A stretch of 64,000 nt of DNA from Methylobacterium sp. BTF04 (GCF_010692745.1 NZ_JAAHTB010000009.1:62001-126000); one strand, 5' to 3'; shown: positions 7,669-16,596, counted from the first letter of the stretch. A program made the numbers and translations. The notes: generated by a model not told the origin, from the sequence alone.

Positions 7669-9657
7669 ATGCAGAAGCGGACTTTCAAGACGGCGGTGAT
7701 GGTTGTCCACGATCTCGTGGCGACGGCCCTCGCCGTCATTCTCACCTTCGTATTTCGGTTCAACGGCGATCTCCTCGCGGAGCGGCTGCATGCATTGCCG
7801 CTGCTGCTGCCGCCGTTCCTGATCTTCGCCGGGCTGACCTACGGCTATTTCAAGCTCTACCGGACCAAGTGGCGCTTCGCCTCGCTGCCCGATCTCGCCG
7901 GGATCGTACGGGCGGCGAGCGTCCTCGCGATGACGCTGTTGATCCTCGACTACGTGCTCGTCTCATCGACGATGTACGGCTTCTACTTCTTCGGAAAGAT
8001 CGCCATCGCCCTGTACTGGGTACTGCAGGTCTTCCTGCTCGGCGGCCCGCGACTGGCCTTTCGCTACCTGAAATACACCCGCTCGCGTCAGACCCACGCA
8101 AAGGCCGCCACGACGCCGACCCTGTTGCTCGGCCGCGGCACCGATATCGAGCTCCTGGTCCGGGCCATCGAGGCCGGCTCGGTCAAGCGCCTCAGCCCGA
8201 AGGGCATCCTCTCGCCGCGCGCCGACGAGACCGGGCAGATGATGCGCGGCGTGCCGGTACTCGGCGGATTTGTGGATCTGGAACGGGTGGTCGCGGCTCT
8301 GGCGGAGGAGGGCACGCCGGTACGTCGCCTCGTCGCCGTGCCGAGCGCGCTGGCGCCCGAGGCCGAGCCCGATGCCCTTATCGCCCGTGCCCGCCGCCTC
8401 GGACTTCCCCTTTCCCGGGTCACGAGCCTCGGCGAAGGCACGCGCGACACCGAACTCGCACCTCTCGAAATCGAGGATCTTCTGCTCCGGCCGACGGTGG
8501 CCATCGACCGGCCGCGCCTGGAGCGGTTCCTCGCGGGACGCCGGGTCATCGTTACTGGCGGCGGCGGCTCGATCGGCTCCGAAATCTGCGCCCGCGCCGT
8601 CGCCTTCGGCGCTTCCGCTGTTCTGATCCTAGAGAGTTCGGAACCGGCCTTGCACGGCATCCTGAGCCAGCCGACCGTGACAGAGTCCGAGGCCGAGGTG
8701 ACGGGCGTTCTCGCCGATATTCGCGACCGAGAGCGCCTCCACGCAGTCTTCGCAGCGTTCCGGCCCGATTACGTGTTCCACGCCGCTGCGCTGAAGCAGG
8801 TGCCCTATCTCGAGCGTGACTGGACCGAGGGCATCAAGACCAACGTGCTCGGTTCGATCAATGTCGCGGACGCTGCCGTGGCCGTGGGCGCCCGCGCCAT
8901 GGTGATGATCTCCACCGACAAGGCGATCGAGCCGGTGTCGCAACTCGGCGTCACCAAGCGTTTCGCCGAGATGGTCGCCCAGGCCCTCGATGCCGAGCAG
9001 GCCGCCGGCGGCGCCGCGCACCCGACGCGGCTCGTAGCGGTACGCTTCGGCAACGTCCTCGGCTCGGTCGGCTCGGTGGTTCCGGTGTTCAAGGCGCAGA
9101 TCGCGCGGGGCGGCCCGGTGACTGTGACCCACCCGGACATGGTCCGTTATTTCATGACGGTGCGCGAAGCGGCGGACCTCGTCCTGACCGCGGCATCGCA
9201 CGCCGATCGCGAGGCGCGCGAGACGAAGTCGGCCTCGGATCAGCGTGCCGCGGTCTACGTGCTCAAGATGGGCCAGCCTGTCCGTATCCGCGAACTCGCC
9301 GAGCGCATGGTGCGGCTCGCCGGGTTCGAGCCCGGCGAGGATATCGAGATCGTCTTCTCCGGGTCGCGGCCCGGGGAGCGCCTCAACGAGATCCTGTTCG
9401 GGCAGGAGGAGCCGCGCGTGGCCCTCGACGGAATCGACGGGGTGATGGCGGCCAAACCGGTCTTCGCGGACAGACCGGTGCTCGAGGGCTGGATCGACCG
9501 TCTCCGCCGAGCGGTGGCGGTGCAGGATCGTGCGGCGGCCGAGTCCGTGTTCGACGAGGCGATCCCGGAGTTCAGGCATCGAGCCGGTGGCCCTGGGCAA
9601 GAGGCGAGCGTGGTGGCTGCTGCGCCCCCTCGCCTCGCATCGGCACCGACGTTTTAG
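7669..9657 (+). CDS. nucleoside-diphosphate-sugar 4,6-dehydratase, CapD/FlaA1 membrane family
   Basis: 662 residues. Family members (WbpM, PglF, CapD) act on UDP-GlcNAc to start synthesis of 6-deoxy or diamino sugars for capsule, O-antigen or glycans. Four membrane segments in the first 135 residues (for example HDLVATALAVILTFVFRF and LPLLLPPFLIFAGLTYGYF), then a CoA-binding-like Rossmann domain (about 140-260), then the SDR domain with VIVTGGGGSIGSEICARA near 295-312, VFHAAALKQVPYLE near 368, and MISTDKAIEPVSQLGVTKR near 420-438 with the conserved TDKA and TKR elements. It ends with the PGERLNE motif near 575. With the epimerase and WecA-like genes downstream it suggests a surface polysaccharide locus. 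Confidence 0.9.
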   Translation: MQKRTFKTAVMVVHDLVATALAVILTFVFRFNGDLLAERLHALPLLLPPFLIFAGLTYGYFKLYRTKWRFASLPDLAGIVRAASVLAMTLLILDYVLVSSTMYGFYFFGKIAIALYWVLQVFLLGGPRLAFRYLKYTRSRQTHAKAATTPTLLLGRGTDIELLVRAIEAGSVKRLSPKGILSPRADETGQMMRGVPVLGGFVDLERVVAALAEEGTPVRRLVAVPSALAPEAEPDALIARARRLGLPLSRVTSLGEGTRDTELAPLEIEDLLLRPTVAIDRPRLERFLAGRRVIVTGGGGSIGSEICARAVAFGASAVLILESSEPALHGILSQPTVTESEAEVTGVLADIRDRERLHAVFAAFRPDYVFHAAALKQVPYLERDWTEGIKTNVLGSINVADAAVAVGARAMVMISTDKAIEPVSQLGVTKRFAEMVAQALDAEQAAGGAAHPTRLVAVRFGNVLGSVGSVVPVFKAQIARGGPVTVTHPDMVRYFMTVREAADLVLTAASHADREARETKSASDQRAAVYVLKMGQPVRIRELAERMVRLAGFEPGEDIEIVFSGSRPGERLNEILFGQEEPRVALDGIDGVMAAKPVFADRPVLEGWIDRLRRAVAVQDRAAAESVFDEAIPEFRHRAGGPGQEASVVAAAPPRLASAPTF

Positions 9658-9680
9658 CCCCATTTCAGGGATCGGCCGGG

Positions 9681-9749
9681 GGAACTCTCCGTTCTGGTGC
9701 GCTGTTCTCACCCCTCAGTTTGGGGAACCAACGGCTGCGCTTCGCCATT
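9681..9749 (+). promoter_or_regulatory. two candidate EcfG-type (general stress) promoters
   Basis: GGAAC at 9681-9685 is followed after 17 bases by TGTT (9703-9706), and GGAAC at 9724-9728 after 17 bases by CATT (9746-9749). The EcfG sigma factor of alphaproteobacteria recognises GGAAC with a CGTT-like -10 element at about this distance. Neither -10 is perfect. They lie upstream of the small exported protein at 9826. Confidence 0.25.
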
Positions 9750-9825
9750 GAGGCGCTGATCATGGACACGACGACGCGTGTTTCGCGTTCGCGGTGTGTC
9801 TCGACGTCCATGCGAGGAGGTTTAT

Positions 9826-10161
9826 GTGCAGACGATTTCCAAGATAATGGCCGGTACAGCGCTGGTGATGAGCATCGGCCTCGGTGCCGCCCCCGCCTTT
9901 GCGCAGGGTATCTCCATCGGACCCGGCGGCGTACAGGTCGATCCCGGCTATCGCCGCGGCTTAGACGATCGTGGTCCGCCGCGTAGCGAACTCAGCCGGG
10001 GCGACGCCGCGCGCATCGCCCGTCGCGAGGGCTTGGTCGACGTGGACGGCGTCGACCGTCGCGGTCCCCGGATGATGGTGCGTGGTTCGGATCGTCGCGG
10101 CGACGACATTAGTGTCATCCTCGACAGCCGTTCGGGCGATGTGATCGACGTTCGCCGCTGA
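9826..10161 (+). CDS. small exported protein, 111 aa
   Basis: The GTG at 9826 is chosen because GGAGG lies at 9816-9820 and the peptide then begins with a clean signal sequence (hydrophobic ALVMSIGLGAAPAFAQ, cleavage likely after AFA near residue 25). The mature part is short, glycine/arginine/aspartate-rich and ends ISVILDSRSGDVIDVRR. That closing strand-turn-strand with D-x-x-S/T-G resembles the end of PepSY-like periplasmic domains, but the match is weak. The gene is followed 24 bases later by a strong terminator, so it is a single transcription unit. Function unknown. Confidence 0.75.
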   Translation: MQTISKIMAGTALVMSIGLGAAPAFAQGISIGPGGVQVDPGYRRGLDDRGPPRSELSRGDAARIARREGLVDVDGVDRRGPRMMVRGSDRRGDDISVILDSRSGDVIDVRR

Positions 10162-10185
10162 TCGGACCGATCGGACAAAGAGGTC

Positions 10186-10213
10186 GGCCCGGCTTTCGAG
10201 CCGGGCCTTTTTT
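10186..10213 (+). terminator. rho-independent terminator
   Basis: A perfect nine-base-pair stem, GGCCCGGCT (10186-10194) and AGCCGGGCC (10199-10207), with a TTCG tetraloop and six T (10208-10213). It ends the small exported-protein transcript; its T run touches the stop codon of the convergent epimerase gene. Confidence 0.95.
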
Positions 10214-11144
10214 ATGGGCGGGACCCGATGGGTCGCGTCAGGGCCGCGAGCCCATCGCGAGGCCTTATCGGAGGCTGCCAGCCCAGCTCAGTGAGGCCAT
10301 CGGCACGGGCGACGAGACTGGTGGACAGGCGTTCGAACATCTCGTCGCGCCGGGCGATCCGGCAGCCCCATCTCAGCAAGGCCTGCGGCATCGGCACGAT
10401 TCCGGGGCTTCGCCCGAGCCCGGACCGCAGAGCGCCGATCATCTCGGGCAGCGTCAACGGCTCCGGCTCCGCCACGATGAGCGGCCCTGCGATCCGGTCG
10501 GGTGCGTTCAAGACCGTGACGACGGCCTCCGCGAGGCTTTCCACCGAGACGAGAGAGCGGCGCCCGGCAAGGCTGCCGAGGGGCAGCGGATACGGCGTGC
10601 GGGCCAGCCGCATCAGGGCCGCCATATTGCCCTTCACACCGGCCCCGTAGACCAGCACCGGACGCAGGGCGACCCAGTCGAGGCCGATCTCCGCCAGGGC
10701 TTCCTCTGCCGCGAGCTTCGAGCGGCCATAGGCGTCAGTGGGCGCCGCCGTATCGGCTTCCGTGACGATCCCGTCGGCGAATGCCCCGGTCTGTGCCCGG
10801 ATCGACGACAAGAAGACGAAGCGCTGGACCCGGGCTCGCGCTGCGGCCTCCGCCAGCCCGCGGGTCGCCTGCGTGTTGGAGCTGCGATAATCGTCCTCCG
10901 GCGCGCCGGACATGGCGTGGGCGAGACCCGCGGAATGGACCACGGCATCGACGCCCGCCAACGCCGCAGCCATGTTGATCGGCCGGCTCAGATCGCCGAC
11001 CACGGCGCCGCTGGCGCCCTCCGGCACCTCCACCGGCCGCCGCAGGAGGACGCGAACCCGAAACCCCCGCGCGGACAATGCCTGCAGGAGATGGCGCCCG
11101 ATGAAGCCGGTGGCCCCGGTCAATGCGATGAGTTTGGTGCTCAA
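10212..11144 (-). CDS. NAD-dependent sugar-nucleotide epimerase/dehydratase (SDR family)
   Basis: 310 residues from a TTG at 11144, which overlaps the TGA stop of the upstream glycosyltransferase (TTGA). The frame could extend to 11264, but the added 40 residues run antisense-like inside the neighbour. Seen: IALTGATGFIGRHLLQAL at the N-terminus (NAD-binding GxxGxxG), DAVVHSAGLAH near 70, a FLSSI segment near 110, and the catalytic YGRSK (YxxxK) near 140. WbpV/Gne-like epimerases, which modify UDP-hexoses for surface polysaccharides, have this layout, and such epimerases often sit next to WecA-like genes as here. Substrate not determinable. Confidence 0.87.
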   Translation of the reverse strand: MSTKLIALTGATGFIGRHLLQALSARGFRVRVLLRRPVEVPEGASGAVVGDLSRPINMAAALAGVDAVVHSAGLAHAMSGAPEDDYRSSNTQATRGLAEAAARARVQRFVFLSSIRAQTGAFADGIVTEADTAAPTDAYGRSKLAAEEALAEIGLDWVALRPVLVYGAGVKGNMAALMRLARTPYPLPLGSLAGRRSLVSVESLAEAVVTVLNAPDRIAGPLIVAEPEPLTLPEMIGALRSGLGRSPGIVPMPQALLRWGCRIARRDEMFERLSTSLVARADGLTELGWQPPIRPRDGLAALTRPIGSRP

Positions 11145-12169
11145 CGGACGAGCCTTCCCTTGTCTTGCCCGGGCTGGCGGCCGCGCGCAAAATCGCGCAG
11201 CACCCTCGTGACGAGGCCAGCACCCAACGCCCCCGCTCCGACGGTGGCGGGCCAGGACGGCCAAAGCAAGGTGACGGCGGCCAGTGCAGCCAGCGCAAGG
11301 TTCAAAGCGAAGACCCGCGTCACCACCGCGATCACCGACCAGCCGTTGGCGGTGGCACGCTGGTAGTAATGGCTGCGATGGGCCTGCCAGACCGGCTCAC
11401 GCCGAGCCGCGCGCTGGGCCAGCGTCAAGCTCGCATCGGCGAGATAGTAGAGCGGCAGTAGGATCGCGGCGGCCAACGCCCCCTCGAGGGCGAGCCGGTA
11501 GAGCAGCCACGCGACCAGGAGCCCGATCGGCAACGAACCGACGTCGCCGAGGAAGAGCCGGGCCACAGGCCGGTTGAAGGGTGCGAAGCCGAGCATCGCC
11601 CCGAGTAGGACGGCGGCTACCAGCATCGGCAGGAACGGCACCCCACCCACCATACCGATGAGCATCAGCGCGCCAGAAACCGGTACGATCTCCGCCACCG
11701 TCATCCAGTCGAGCCCGTCCATGAAGTTGACGAGGTTGACGAACCAGACGCCGGCCAGGATCGCGAGACCGCGCTCCAGCGGCAATGGGATTTCAGGAAG
11801 CAACCGCCCGCCGACCGCCGCCACGAGGCCTGCCACCACGAGGATCTGCGCCCCAAGGCGCAAGGAGGCCGGCAGCGGCCGGATGTCGTCGACGGCGCCG
11901 ACAATGGCGAGGGCGAGGACCGCATGGGCGAGGACGAGCGCTTCCATCGCCTCAAACCCGACTCCCGCCACCGACAGTCCGGCGCCTGCCGTGACGAGGA
12001 CCGCCAGCACGATGGCGATGCCTGCCCCCTGGGGCGTCGGCACGGTATGGCTGGAGCGGGCGGTCGGCCGTGCCAGGGCGTAACGCTGCAGCCACGGCCG
12101 AAAGGCCACGATGAGGGCTGCGCTCAGGCCTGCGGCGAGCGGAACGGCGATGAGCGGCGCGAGGACCAT
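11141..12169 (-). CDS. undecaprenyl-phosphate sugar-1-phosphate transferase, WecA/MraY family
   Basis: 342 residues, an integral membrane enzyme (about 10 hydrophobic segments) that would load the first sugar phosphate of a polysaccharide onto undecaprenyl phosphate. The ATG at 12169 was preferred because upstream residues of the longer frame are basic, non-hydrophobic and unlike the family. Seen: HTVPTPQGAGIAI near 35-47 (family TPxxGG-like), AIVGAVDDIRPLP near 83-95 (catalytic Asp-Asp), NLVNFMDGLDWM near 143-154, LFLGDVGSLPIG near 205-216, and a late HRSHYYQRA corresponding to the family His-rich loop. It is coupled to the downstream epimerase. Together with the CapD-like dehydratase it points to O-antigen, capsule or similar glycan synthesis. 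Confidence 0.9.
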   Translation of the reverse strand: MVLAPLIAVPLAAGLSAALIVAFRPWLQRYALARPTARSSHTVPTPQGAGIAIVLAVLVTAGAGLSVAGVGFEAMEALVLAHAVLALAIVGAVDDIRPLPASLRLGAQILVVAGLVAAVGGRLLPEIPLPLERGLAILAGVWFVNLVNFMDGLDWMTVAEIVPVSGALMLIGMVGGVPFLPMLVAAVLLGAMLGFAPFNRPVARLFLGDVGSLPIGLLVAWLLYRLALEGALAAAILLPLYYLADASLTLAQRAARREPVWQAHRSHYYQRATANGWSVIAVVTRVFALNLALAALAAVTLLWPSWPATVGAGALGAGLVTRVLRDFARGRQPGQDKGRLVR

Positions 12170-12532
12170 GCGGAGTGGTGGTTTTCGGGGGGGGCGGTGA
12201 GGAGCCGGCTGGCCCCTATCCGGCTTTTCTGTTGGCAAGGGAAGCTTGCTGCCGACGGAAAGGTTCAGCGCGTCAGGTCGTGCACTGAGGAGGGGCCGGA
12301 TTGGGTTGCCGATCCGAAAAGACCTTCGACGGACGCGCCCTGGGCTCCTGACGCGCACGACAGTCGCTGACCGTGCCGTCCCGACCTCCTACTCCTCCTC
12401 GTCCTGAGGTGCAGTCGCGAAGCGGCGGCCTCGAAGGAGCGCTTCCATGATCGCACTGCGAACAGGAGATCTCTTTCGAGGCCACTGACGCGGCACCGCG
12501 ATCAGGTCGAACTCGCAGCCTGCGCCGCTTGG
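12170..12532. other. intergenic region between meaA and the WecA-like gene
   Basis: 363 bases with no convincing gene. It holds a REP-like palindromic element (12390-12452) and otherwise nothing I recognise. It lies downstream of meaA and upstream of the glycosyltransferase, so it should contain a terminator and a promoter, but no T-tailed hairpin is visible. Confidence 0.5.
12390..12452. repeat. REP-like imperfect palindrome
   Basis: The segment contains GTCCTGAGGTGC near the left and CGGCCTCGAAGGAGC near the right, with GAGG/CCTC pairing around a GC-rich middle (CGCGAAGCGGCG). Extragenic elements of the form TCCTGAGGTGC...GCCTCGAAGGA are common in Rhizobiales genomes. Only this one copy was noticed in the window. 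Confidence 0.45.
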
Positions 12533-14581
12533 TTAGAACACCTTCTCGGCGCCCTCGGCGCGGCGGCCGACGCCATCGGCCTTGTCTGCCGCCTGCTTGT
12601 CGAGCGCCCGGTTCACCACCTTGGCGAGACCGATCATGATGGTGTCGAGGATGTAGTCCTTCGGGGTGAAGACCGCCGTCACGCCCATGTTCTTCAGGAC
12701 CAGCTCGTCGTCCGGCGAGATGATGCCGCCGACGACCACGGGGATGTGGTCGAGGCCGGCCTCCCGCATCTTCGCCTTGACGTCGCGCACCAGCGGTACG
12801 TGGCTGCCCGACAGGATCGACAGGCCGACCACGTGGGCGCCGGTCTCCTTGGCCTTGGCGACGATCTCCGCTGGGGTCTGACGGATGCCGTCATAGGTCA
12901 CGTCGAAGCCGACGTCGCGGGCGCGCAGGGCGATCTGCTCGGCGCCGTTGGAGTGACCGTCGAGGCCCGGCTTGCCGACCACGAGCTTCGGGGTCTCGCC
13001 CAGCCGCTCGCCGAGATCGGCGATGAGGAGCTTGGCTTCGTCGGCGGCGCCCGACGAGACCGTGTCGAGGCCGACGCCTGTGGGCGCACGATACTCGCCG
13101 AAGACCTGGCGTAGGCGCGTGCCCCATTCACCGGTGGTGACCCCGGCCTTCGCCGCCGCGATGGAGAAAGGCATGATGTTGGCGTCCGAGCGGGCTGCCG
13201 CCTCCAGATCAGCGAGGGCCTTCTCCACGGCCTTGTCGTCGCGCTTCGAGCGCCATTCGCGGATGCGCTGCTCGGCCTCCATCTCGACCGTCTCGGAGAC
13301 GGTGAAGATCGCACCTTCGCCGGCGGTGAGCGGCGATGGCTCGCCCGCCTGGAACTTGTTGACGCCGACCACGACCTGATCGCCGGCCTCGATGGCCGAG
13401 ATGCGTTTGGCGTTGGACTCCACCAGCGCGCGTTTGAGCGCGCCTGTCTCCACCGCCGCCACCGCGCCGCCGATGCTGCCGATCTGTTCGAGGGCCGCGC
13501 GTGTCTCGGCCTTGAGGGATTCGACCTTGGCATCGATGACCTTCGAGCCGTCGAAGATGTCGTCGTATTCGAGGAGATCGGTCTCGAAGGCGAGGATCTG
13601 CTGCATGCGCATCGACCATTGCTGGTCCCACGGCCGGGGGAGGCCGAGCGCCTCGTTCCAGGCCGGCAATTGCACCGCACGGGCGCGGGCGCGTTTCGAC
13701 AGCGTGACTGCCAGCATCTCGATGAGGATGCGGTGGACGTTGTTCTCGGGCTGCTGCTCGGTGAGCCCCAGCGAGTTCACCTGAACGCCATACCGGAAGA
13801 TCCGCTTCTTCGGGTCGGTGATGCCGTAGCGTTCCTGGGCGATCTCGTCCCAGAGCTCCGAGAATGCCCGCATCTTGCAGATCTCGGTGACGAACCGCAT
13901 GCCAGCATTCACGAAGAACGAGATGCGGCTGAAGACGTCGGCGAAGCTCGCCTCGTCGAAATCGGGGTCGTCGCGCACGGTGTCGAGCACCGCGATGGCG
14001 ATGGCGAGTGCGTAGGACAGCTCCTGGACCGGCGTCGCGCCGGCTTCCTGCAGATGGTAGGAGCAGACGTTCATCGGGTTCCACTTCGGCACTTCCTTGG
14101 TCGTGAACAGGATCACGTCCTTGGTCAGGCGAAGCGAGGGGGCGGGCGGGAACACGTAGGTGCCGCGCGACAGGTATTCCTTGATGATGTCGTTCTGCGT
14201 GGTGCCCTGAAGCCCCGAGAACGGCACGCCCTGCTCCTCGGCCACCGCGAGGTAGAGCGACAGCAGCCACGGCGCCGTGGCGTTGATCGTCATCGAGGTG
14301 TTCATCTGGGCGAGCGGAATCTTGTCGAACAGCATCCGCATGTCGCCGAGGTGAGCGATGGAGACGCCGACCTTGCCGACCTCGCCGCGGGCGAGTTCGT
14401 GGTCCGGGTCGTAGCCCGTCTGCGTCGGCAGGTCGAAGGCCACCGAGAGGCCGGTCTGGCCCTTGGCGAGGTTGCCGCGATAGAGCGCGTTCGATTCCTT
14501 GGCATTGGAATGTCCGGCGTAGGTCCGGATGATCCAGGGCTTGTCGCGCTTGACCTCTGCGGGGGCCGGGTTCGCACTCAT
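12533..14581 (-). CDS. meaA: ethylmalonyl-CoA mutase (coenzyme B12-dependent)
   Basis: 682 residues. Converts (2R)-ethylmalonyl-CoA to methylsuccinyl-CoA in the ethylmalonyl-CoA pathway. N-terminal substrate domain: WIIRTYAGHSNAKESNALYR near 16-35, SVAFDLPTQTGYDPDH near 46-61, and LQGTTQNDIIKEYLSRGTYV near 123-142. C-terminal B12 domain from about 550: KLVVGKPGLDGHSNGAEQIA carries the DxHxxG cobalt-ligating histidine, followed by GLSILSGSH. Length and sequence flavour match MeaA of Methylobacterium rather than the longer methylmalonyl-CoA mutase large subunit (about 720 residues); the head-to-head ccr neighbour strongly supports this. No AdoCbl riboswitch was recognised upstream. Confidence 0.93.
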   Translation of the reverse strand: MSANPAPAEVKRDKPWIIRTYAGHSNAKESNALYRGNLAKGQTGLSVAFDLPTQTGYDPDHELARGEVGKVGVSIAHLGDMRMLFDKIPLAQMNTSMTINATAPWLLSLYLAVAEEQGVPFSGLQGTTQNDIIKEYLSRGTYVFPPAPSLRLTKDVILFTTKEVPKWNPMNVCSYHLQEAGATPVQELSYALAIAIAVLDTVRDDPDFDEASFADVFSRISFFVNAGMRFVTEICKMRAFSELWDEIAQERYGITDPKKRIFRYGVQVNSLGLTEQQPENNVHRILIEMLAVTLSKRARARAVQLPAWNEALGLPRPWDQQWSMRMQQILAFETDLLEYDDIFDGSKVIDAKVESLKAETRAALEQIGSIGGAVAAVETGALKRALVESNAKRISAIEAGDQVVVGVNKFQAGEPSPLTAGEGAIFTVSETVEMEAEQRIREWRSKRDDKAVEKALADLEAAARSDANIMPFSIAAAKAGVTTGEWGTRLRQVFGEYRAPTGVGLDTVSSGAADEAKLLIADLGERLGETPKLVVGKPGLDGHSNGAEQIALRARDVGFDVTYDGIRQTPAEIVAKAKETGAHVVGLSILSGSHVPLVRDVKAKMREAGLDHIPVVVGGIISPDDELVLKNMGVTAVFTPKDYILDTIMIGLAKVVNRALDKQAADKADGVGRRAEGAEKVF

Positions 14582-14958
14582 TCGGGTGGCTCCGTCTCGA
14601 TCGTGTCATGCCGCGCACGAGACGCCGCCTGTTGGGCGGCACCCTAGCCAAGCCTCCGACGCACGTCATCCGGCACCGGCGCGTTTGCCGGCCCTGCCGA
14701 CCTCAGGATGCGTGAAATAATTCTTGGGCCAGCCATGAAATCCACTGACGACGCCAAGGGCTGATCGCCCCGGCGTCGCGTCGCGTCGCGTCTCGTCTTC
14801 GACGGCGGTAAGGATGAATATTGAATACGTGCCGAGTCTGAGCCGGTCGGAACTTTTTTCAAAGCAGCGGGAAAGATTCTTGGCCTTTCTGGGGCCTTGG
14901 AGGGTTCCGGGTTCGCCGATATAGGGTCGCACGACAATAGACTGACGGGGAGGCCGAA
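14582..14958. promoter_or_regulatory. shared divergent promoter region of meaA and ccr
   Basis: 377 bases separate the two starts. Both genes must be driven from here. I see a GTCGCGTC/GCGTCGCG-type iteration near 14772-14795 and an A/T-rich stretch (GAACTTTTTTCAAAG near 14850-14864), but no palindrome clear enough to name as the binding site of CcrR, the TetR-type activator known for ccr in Methylobacterium. No protein gene recognised. Confidence 0.6.
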
Positions 14959-16236
14959 ATGGCTGCGAGCGCTGCGTTGAGCCCGGTGGGCGGCAAAGAC
15001 CTGTACGAGATGGGCGAGATTCCGCCGCTGGGTCATGTGCCCGCCAAGATGTACGCCTGGGCGATCCGGCGCGAGCGGCATGGGCCGCCGGAAGAGTCGT
15101 TCCAGCTCGAAGTGGTCCCCACCTGGTCGATCGGCGACGACGAAGTGCTCGTCTACGTCATGGCCGCGGGCGTGAACTACAACGGCGTCTGGGCCGGGCT
15201 CGGCGAGCCGATCTCGCCGTTCGACGTCCACAAGGGCGATATCCATATCGCCGGCTCCGATGCGTCTGGCATCGTCTGGGCGGTGGGCGCCAAGGTGAAG
15301 CGCTGGAAGATCGGCGACGAGGTCATCGTCCACTGCAACCAGGATGACGGCGACGACGAGGAGTGCAACGGCGGCGATCCGATGTTCTCGCCCTCGCAGC
15401 GCATCTGGGGCTACGAGACCCCGGACGGCTCTTTCGCGCAGTTCTGCCGGGTGCAGTCGCGCCAGCTGATGCCGCGCCCCAAGCACCTCACCTGGGAAGA
15501 GGGTGCCTGCTACACCCTGACCCTCGCCACCGCCTACCGCATGCTGTTCGGCCATGCGCCGCACACGGTGCGCCCGGGCCAGAACGTGCTGATCTGGGGC
15601 GCCTCCGGCGGCCTCGGCGTGTTCGGCGTGCAGCTCTGCGCGGCCTCCGGCGCCAATGCCATCGCGGTGATCTCCGACGAGAGCAAGCGCGACTACGTCA
15701 TGAGCCTCGGCGCCAAGGGCGTCATCAATCGCAAGGACTTCGATTGCTGGGGCCAGCTGCCGAAGGTCAACAGCCCCGAATACAACGTCTGGCTCAAGGA
15801 AGCCCGCAAGTTCGGCAAGGCGATCTGGGACATCACCGGCAAGGGCAACGACGTCGACATCGTGTTCGAGCATCCGGGTGAGGCGACCTTCCCGGTCTCG
15901 ACCCTGGTGTCCAAGCGTGGCGGCATGATCGTATTCTGCGCCGGCACCACCGGCTTCAACATCACTTTCGATGCCCGCTACGTCTGGATGCGGCAGAAGC
16001 GCATCCAGGGCTCGCACTTCGCCCACCTCAAGCAGGCCTCGGCCGCCAACCAGTTCGTTCTGGATCAGCGCGTCGACCCGTGCATGAGCGAGGTGTTCCC
16101 CTGGGAGAAGATCCCGGCGGCCCACACCAAGATGTGGAAGAACCAGCATCCGCCCGGCAACATGGCCTGCCTCGTCAATGCCCCGCGTGCCGGCCTGCGG
16201 ACGCTCGACGACGTGATCGAGGCCTACAAGGGCTGA
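14959..16236 (+). CDS. ccr: crotonyl-CoA carboxylase/reductase
   Basis: 425 residues. Catalyses NADPH-dependent reductive carboxylation of crotonyl-CoA to ethylmalonyl-CoA, the key step of the ethylmalonyl-CoA pathway used for glyoxylate regeneration during growth on C1 and C2 compounds. MDR (zinc-less alcohol dehydrogenase-like) fold. Seen: the Ccr-typical N-terminus DLYEMGEIPPLGHVPAKMYAWA, AAGVNYNGVWAGLGEPIS near 71-88, NADPH-binding IWGASGGLGVFGVQLCAASG near 215-234, CoA/CO2 region FEHPGEATFPVSTLV near 304-318, and FCAGTTGFNITFDARY near 325-341. It is divergent from meaA with a 377-base spacer. Assignment is very secure. Confidence 0.97.
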   Translation: MAASAALSPVGGKDLYEMGEIPPLGHVPAKMYAWAIRRERHGPPEESFQLEVVPTWSIGDDEVLVYVMAAGVNYNGVWAGLGEPISPFDVHKGDIHIAGSDASGIVWAVGAKVKRWKIGDEVIVHCNQDDGDDEECNGGDPMFSPSQRIWGYETPDGSFAQFCRVQSRQLMPRPKHLTWEEGACYTLTLATAYRMLFGHAPHTVRPGQNVLIWGASGGLGVFGVQLCAASGANAIAVISDESKRDYVMSLGAKGVINRKDFDCWGQLPKVNSPEYNVWLKEARKFGKAIWDITGKGNDVDIVFEHPGEATFPVSTLVSKRGGMIVFCAGTTGFNITFDARYVWMRQKRIQGSHFAHLKQASAANQFVLDQRVDPCMSEVFPWEKIPAAHTKMWKNQHPPGNMACLVNAPRAGLRTLDDVIEAYKG

Positions 16237-16264
16237 TCCACGCCTCCAAAGACGGTCTCGACGG

Positions 16265-16435
16265 TCACCTGCCCTTATCATTCGAGGGCAGGTGCTTGGC
16301 GTAATCCTCGCGCTCCTCGCGCTGCTTGATGAGGTCCGCGTAAGCCTGCCGCATCTCCGGCGAGACCGTCACCGACCGAGTTTTCTCCTTCTTGCGCTTG
16401 GGCGCTTTCTTGAACTGGTTGGCGGTCTCGGTCAT
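16265..16435 (-). CDS. hypothetical small basic protein, 56 aa
   Basis: MTETANQFKKAPKRKKEKTR is a lysine-rich head, followed by a charged helical part (MRQAYADLIKQREEREDYA). Lysine codons are unusual in random frames at this GC content, which supports coding. The ATG at 16435 was preferred over an ATG at 16471. Its last codons form one arm of a nine-base-pair inverted repeat (16266-16274 with 16286-16294), so the hairpin may double as a bidirectional transcription stop between it and ccr, although no T run follows. Function unknown; the charge pattern suggests nucleic-acid or protein binding. Confidence 0.6.
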   Translation of the reverse strand: MTETANQFKKAPKRKKEKTRSVTVSPEMRQAYADLIKQREEREDYAKHLPSNDKGR

Positions 16436-16596
16436 CGGATCGTCCCGGATTGGTCGCGTCGCCCCCAGCATAGGCGAGCGGGACGACGATCGCGAAACGC
16501 GATCGTCAGGCGCTTTCGATGTCGCGGGCGCGCTGATAGACAGGGCGCCAATGCACGACGCGGCTTCTCGGGCGTCGGGACGACGGGCGAAAGACC

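Noticed and set aside
14582..14700. Cobalamin riboswitch expected before a B12 enzyme
   Set aside because: The space before meaA has no B12-box-like sequence that I can recognise.
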